A stretch of DNA of 6,619 nucleotides. It comes from JANOBD01 sp031411495 (GTDB lineage Bacteria; Planctomycetota; Phycisphaerae; Tepidisphaerales; Tepidisphaeraceae). The notes beneath the pieces are model-generated. The model did not search any database. It was not told where the DNA came from and saw only the letters and a program-made list of their open reading frames with translations. This document shows positions 3,926 to 6,619 of the stretch, in pieces (position 1 is the first letter of the stretch; each line of letters starts with the position of its first letter). The stretch is from NCBI GenBank assembly GCA_031411495.1, contig JANOBD010000118.1, forward strand, positions 1-6,619. Reading direction: 5' to 3'. The position numbers and the translations under genes are program-made.

Positions 3926-6619
3926 ATGGCGAAACAGCTTTCAGAGGTTCTCAAAAACTGGCGAAGCCAGTTGCTGGACACGTCGAAGCGCAATCGGCTG
4001 GTGAACTGCAAGTTCGCCCGCGGAGGAGCCGTCGCGTTCGAGCATCCCAGTCTAGCGACGGTCTGGGAAGCACTAGTGGTCGCGAAGTCGTCGTTGATCT
4101 ACCAGCAGACGGACGCATTACTTGCCGGTGAAGCCGACGAGCCAACATTGCTTGACTTGGCAGCGACTGACGCCGATGGCGATTCGGACGAATCCGCAGA
4201 GGCGGGCGAAGTCGACTCGAGCGCCCCGAAGAAATCGGCGGCGGAGCGAAACAGCTTGTCCACGAAACAGGTCGCCACCTGTCGACAGTCTGACGACCTG
4301 TACGTCAACGCGATCCTGACGAAGCTTACAGAAAAGGCGCTGGACGGCCGGCTGAAGCGACTTTCAGTTGCGGCAGGCACTTCGTTGTCGGAACAAGGCG
4401 TCAACAGTTTGTTCGTGGCGTGCGGATTTCTGAAATGGTTCGAATCTGCGGACAGCGAAGAGGCGATTCTGTCACCGCTGGCGCTGGTGCCGGTGAGTCT
4501 CTCGCGCGAGACGGCCGAATCAGAGTGGGAACTGTCGGCACTCGACGACGAACTAGTTCCGAATCATCCGCTTGCGGAGATTCTGAAGAACGAGTTCAAA
4601 ATCACGCTCCCGGCATTCGCCGATGATGAGCTTGATGAGTCGAGCGCCTCACTGGATTTGTTTTTTGACCGGGTCCGAGCGGCGGTGCCAAAGCGTTGGA
4701 CCGTCGAGCCAACGGTGGCACTCGGCACGTTCGCTTTTCAGAAGATCGCGATGTGGCACGACCTCCGCGATCATGAGAATGCGATCGTCGACAACGCCAT
4801 TTGTCGTGGCATGGCGGGCGATGATTCAGCGATGCCGACATCTGAAGGGATGACGAGCGTCACGGAGAGCGATTTGGATGTCGCGGTCCCGCTGGAATCA
4901 CATCATCTCATCGTCGACTGCGACAGCAGCCAGTTGGCGGCGATCCAGGCGGTGAAGCAGGGTCGCAACCTGATCCTTGACGGGCCGCCTGGCACCGGGA
5001 AGAGTCAGACGATCGCGAATATCATCGCGGAGTGCCTTGCCGCCGGTAAGACGGTGCTGTTCGTCAGCGAGAAGGCCGCGGCGTTGGAGGTGGTGAAGAG
5101 GCGGTTGGATAAAGCCAACGTCGGTGATTTCTGCCTAGAACTGCACAGCCATAAGGCGAACAAGAAGCACATTATCGACGAGCTTGGTCGAAGCCTGACT
5201 CGCCCGAACGAGCGGTATCCATCTGTGGATCAGAAGCTCGCCGAACTTCGCCGTAGCCGCGACAAGCTGAACGAGTACGTGCGCGCACTTCATGTTGAAC
5301 AATCGAATCTGAAGCAGACCCCGTACAAGATGCATGGGCGGCTGGCGCAGATTCATACGACAGCGTCGACGCGCGTGATGATCGAAAAACCCTTCGCCCT
5401 TGATGAGAATTCACTGGGCGAATTACTCGAAGCGGTCGGTCGCTTAGCGAACTGTCGCGCGATTGTTGCCGCCCATGGAATGCATCCATGGCGCGGAATG
5501 AAGGCGGAGCTTTATAGCCTGAGCTTGGTAGAGGACATTCGGTTCCACTTCACCAGGGCAGCCGACGGACTTCAGGCGCGGCTCAACGCCAGCGCCGATC
5601 TCATCCCACTTGGCTTTATGTCGGCCCAGCCGACGTTGACGCAGCTTGATGAAGCCATCGCCTCGACGGAAGCGGTTTTGAAGTATCCGCCCGTTCCACA
5701 GCATTGGATTGACAACGGTCTGGCTGAAACGGCGCAGCGTTTCCTGGCTTTGCATCGAGACGCCGAGAGCTATCGCATTCTCTTGTCAGGGCTGTCGAGT
5801 TACCGCGGGGAAGCCGTCGATCTGGCCGAGAGCGAGGCATTCGCCAAGGCCGCACAGACAACGGCTACAAATGAGCTGATGCGAGCACCAGCGTACGGCG
5901 TGCGAGAGCGCATCGCCCGGTTTGGGGAGGTGTCAGCCGCGTTGTCGTCGCTCGCCTCGGCTTTTGCCGCACTCAACGATGCCGTCAAGAAACTGCAGAC
6001 CACAGTCGGAATGCCCCAGCAAACGGTTTTCACGATCGTGGAGGCTGAAACGCTTGCGCGACATTCCGCCGTGCTCGCGAGCGTGACCGGCTTGAACGCA
6101 TCGTGGTTCGAGTCGGCAACGCGAGAGCGACTGCGTAAGACGATCGCTGCGGCGGAACCGATCGCATTGATGGCGAGCGCAAGTCGCAAATCTCTTGCTG
6201 CCAAGCTGCAACCCGGCGCGTTCATGGACATTGCTTCGTCGCAGATAGCCGACTTGCTGAAGAATGCTTCTTGGTTCAAGCGATGGGGCTCATCCTGGCG
6301 ACGCGCCAAACAGGCGTTCGTATTGCTCTATCAAGTGTCGCCGCCAGACCGCGCGCGGACGTTGATCGACGATGCGTACCAACTCGGTCGATACCATGAC
6401 TATCAGCGTCAACTCCGTGCGGCAGTTGGAGCCGATGCAGAAGCAATCGGTTGGAACGGCGACGTCGACTTTCCGTGGACTACGATCAACGAGCGAATGC
6501 ATGTGATCAGCACCTTGCCGGCCGACATGCGGTCCGCGGAAAGCGTGAGTAATCGGCTTAGCGCTGCCGGGCAGCAGGACGGCGCGCACCTAAGCATGAT
6601 CGCGGACGATGTCGGGCGC
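3926..6619 (+). CDS. DUF4011-type superfamily 1 helicase/ATPase, N-terminal 898 residues (3' end outside window)
   Basis: An uninterrupted frame of 898 codons runs from ATG 3926 to the right edge with no stop, so the gene is cut by the window, not broken. The start (WRSQLLDTSKRNRLVN, residues 12-27) is the hallmark opening of the DUF4011 domain, and SPLALVPVSL and the LGTFAFQKIAMWHDL segment are also typical of it. The Walker A motif GPPGTGKS is at residues 353-360, with the nucleotide-binding Lys at 359. Motif Ia (VLFVSEKAAALEVVKRRL, from residue 377) and FCLELHS (402-408) follow, as in superfamily 1 helicases. The rest, to residue 898, is largely helical (HPWRG at 520-524) and corresponds to the long insertion these proteins carry before Walker B, which is not reached. 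Full-length relatives are often well over 1,300 residues and may end in a restriction-endonuclease-like domain and DUF3320; whether this one does cannot be seen. An acidic linker (about residues 68-110) interrupts the DUF4011 region. ATP-driven translocation on nucleic acid, probably in phage or plasmid defence, is inferred. Confidence 0.88.
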   Translation, partial: MAKQLSEVLKNWRSQLLDTSKRNRLVNCKFARGGAVAFEHPSLATVWEALVVAKSSLIYQQTDALLAGEADEPTLLDLAATDADGDSDESAEAGEVDSSAPKKSAAERNSLSTKQVATCRQSDDLYVNAILTKLTEKALDGRLKRLSVAAGTSLSEQGVNSLFVACGFLKWFESADSEEAILSPLALVPVSLSRETAESEWELSALDDELVPNHPLAEILKNEFKITLPAFADDELDESSASLDLFFDRVRAAVPKRWTVEPTVALGTFAFQKIAMWHDLRDHENAIVDNAICRGMAGDDSAMPTSEGMTSVTESDLDVAVPLESHHLIVDCDSSQLAAIQAVKQGRNLILDGPPGTGKSQTIANIIAECLAAGKTVLFVSEKAAALEVVKRRLDKANVGDFCLELHSHKANKKHIIDELGRSLTRPNERYPSVDQKLAELRRSRDKLNEYVRALHVEQSNLKQTPYKMHGRLAQIHTTASTRVMIEKPFALDENSLGELLEAVGRLANCRAIVAAHGMHPWRGMKAELYSLSLVEDIRFHFTRAADGLQARLNASADLIPLGFMSAQPTLTQLDEAIASTEAVLKYPPVPQHWIDNGLAETAQRFLALHRDAESYRILLSGLSSYRGEAVDLAESEAFAKAAQTTATNELMRAPAYGVRERIARFGEVSAALSSLASAFAALNDAVKKLQTTVGMPQQTVFTIVEAETLARHSAVLASVTGLNASWFESATRERLRKTIAAAEPIALMASASRKSLAAKLQPGAFMDIASSQIADLLKNASWFKRWGSSWRRAKQAFVLLYQVSPPDRARTLIDDAYQLGRYHDYQRQLRAAVGADAEAIGWNGDVDFPWTTINERMHVISTLPADMRSAESVSNRLSAAGQQDGAHLSMIADDVGR
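4129..4255 (+). other. Acidic low-complexity linker within the DUF4011 region
   Basis: Roughly residues 68-110 of the helicase are dominated by Asp, Glu, Ala and Ser (for example DADGDSDESAEAGEVDSS), followed by a short basic patch, and lack the hydrophobic pattern of the flanking sequence. It lies between the conserved N-terminal motif and the segment beginning DDLYVNAILTKL, so it is probably a disordered loop in the fold. Such loops vary among relatives. Confidence 0.5.

Noticed and set aside
5473..5491. Inverted repeat CCATGGA-ATGCA-TCCATGG
   Set aside because: It lies inside the helicase coding sequence and encodes part of HGMHPWR. With 7-base arms and no companion copies, it is most simply a chance product of coding constraint, not an operator or attachment site.
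5800..6309. Open frame of 169 codons on the - strand
   Set aside because: It is opposite the helicase, whose forward frame is uninterrupted and shows family motifs. The antisense product is Ser/Ala/Arg-rich with no motif.
749..6619. Assignment as a DISARM or BREX locus
   Set aside because: None of the diagnostic partners (DrmA/DrmB, or BrxC/PglZ) is present in the window. The methyltransferase has motif order IV-I, unlike PglX-type gamma-class enzymes. It cannot be excluded that partners lie outside.

Overview
This is a GC-rich bacterial window with four genes, all on the + strand and closely spaced. It looks like part of one defence or restriction-modification operon that continues past both ends. 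No rRNA, tRNA, IS element, integrase, CRISPR array, promoter or terminator is visible. The phylum cannot be fixed from this sequence.

Layout. (1) Positions 2-730 hold the C-terminal 242 codons of a GmrSD-type (DUF262/DUF1524) protein, including the His-Me-finger (HNH-like) nuclease core; its N-terminus lies left of the window. (2) Positions 749-3424 hold a complete 891-residue DNA methyltransferase of the beta class (DPPY motif before the SAM-binding motif). It resembles type III Mod subunits but has an extra C-terminal region of about 390 residues. (3) Positions 3465-3863 encode a 132-residue, mostly helical, coiled-coil-like protein of unknown function. (4) From 3926 to the right edge, an uninterrupted 898-codon frame encodes the N-terminal part of a very large DUF4011-type superfamily 1 helicase/ATPase with a perfect Walker A motif. 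Its later helicase motifs and any C-terminal nuclease lie beyond the window.

The intergenic gaps are 18, 40 and 62 bases. Genes 2, 3 and 4 each have a purine-rich ribosome binding site at a sensible distance, and no hairpin terminator is visible between them, so co-transcription is likely. The inferred theme is DNA modification (gene 2) combined with a nuclease of a family that often acts on modified DNA (gene 1) and a large helicase (gene 4). No Res-type type III endonuclease is present in the window. If the four genes act together, this is an unusual arrangement.

Base composition is uneven. The methyltransferase flanks have very GC-rich third codon positions, while its central specificity region (about 1385-2095) is clearly less GC-rich. 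This fits exchange of the target recognition domain by recombination. Gene 3, and to a lesser degree the start of gene 4, also have lower third-position GC than the methyltransferase flanks.
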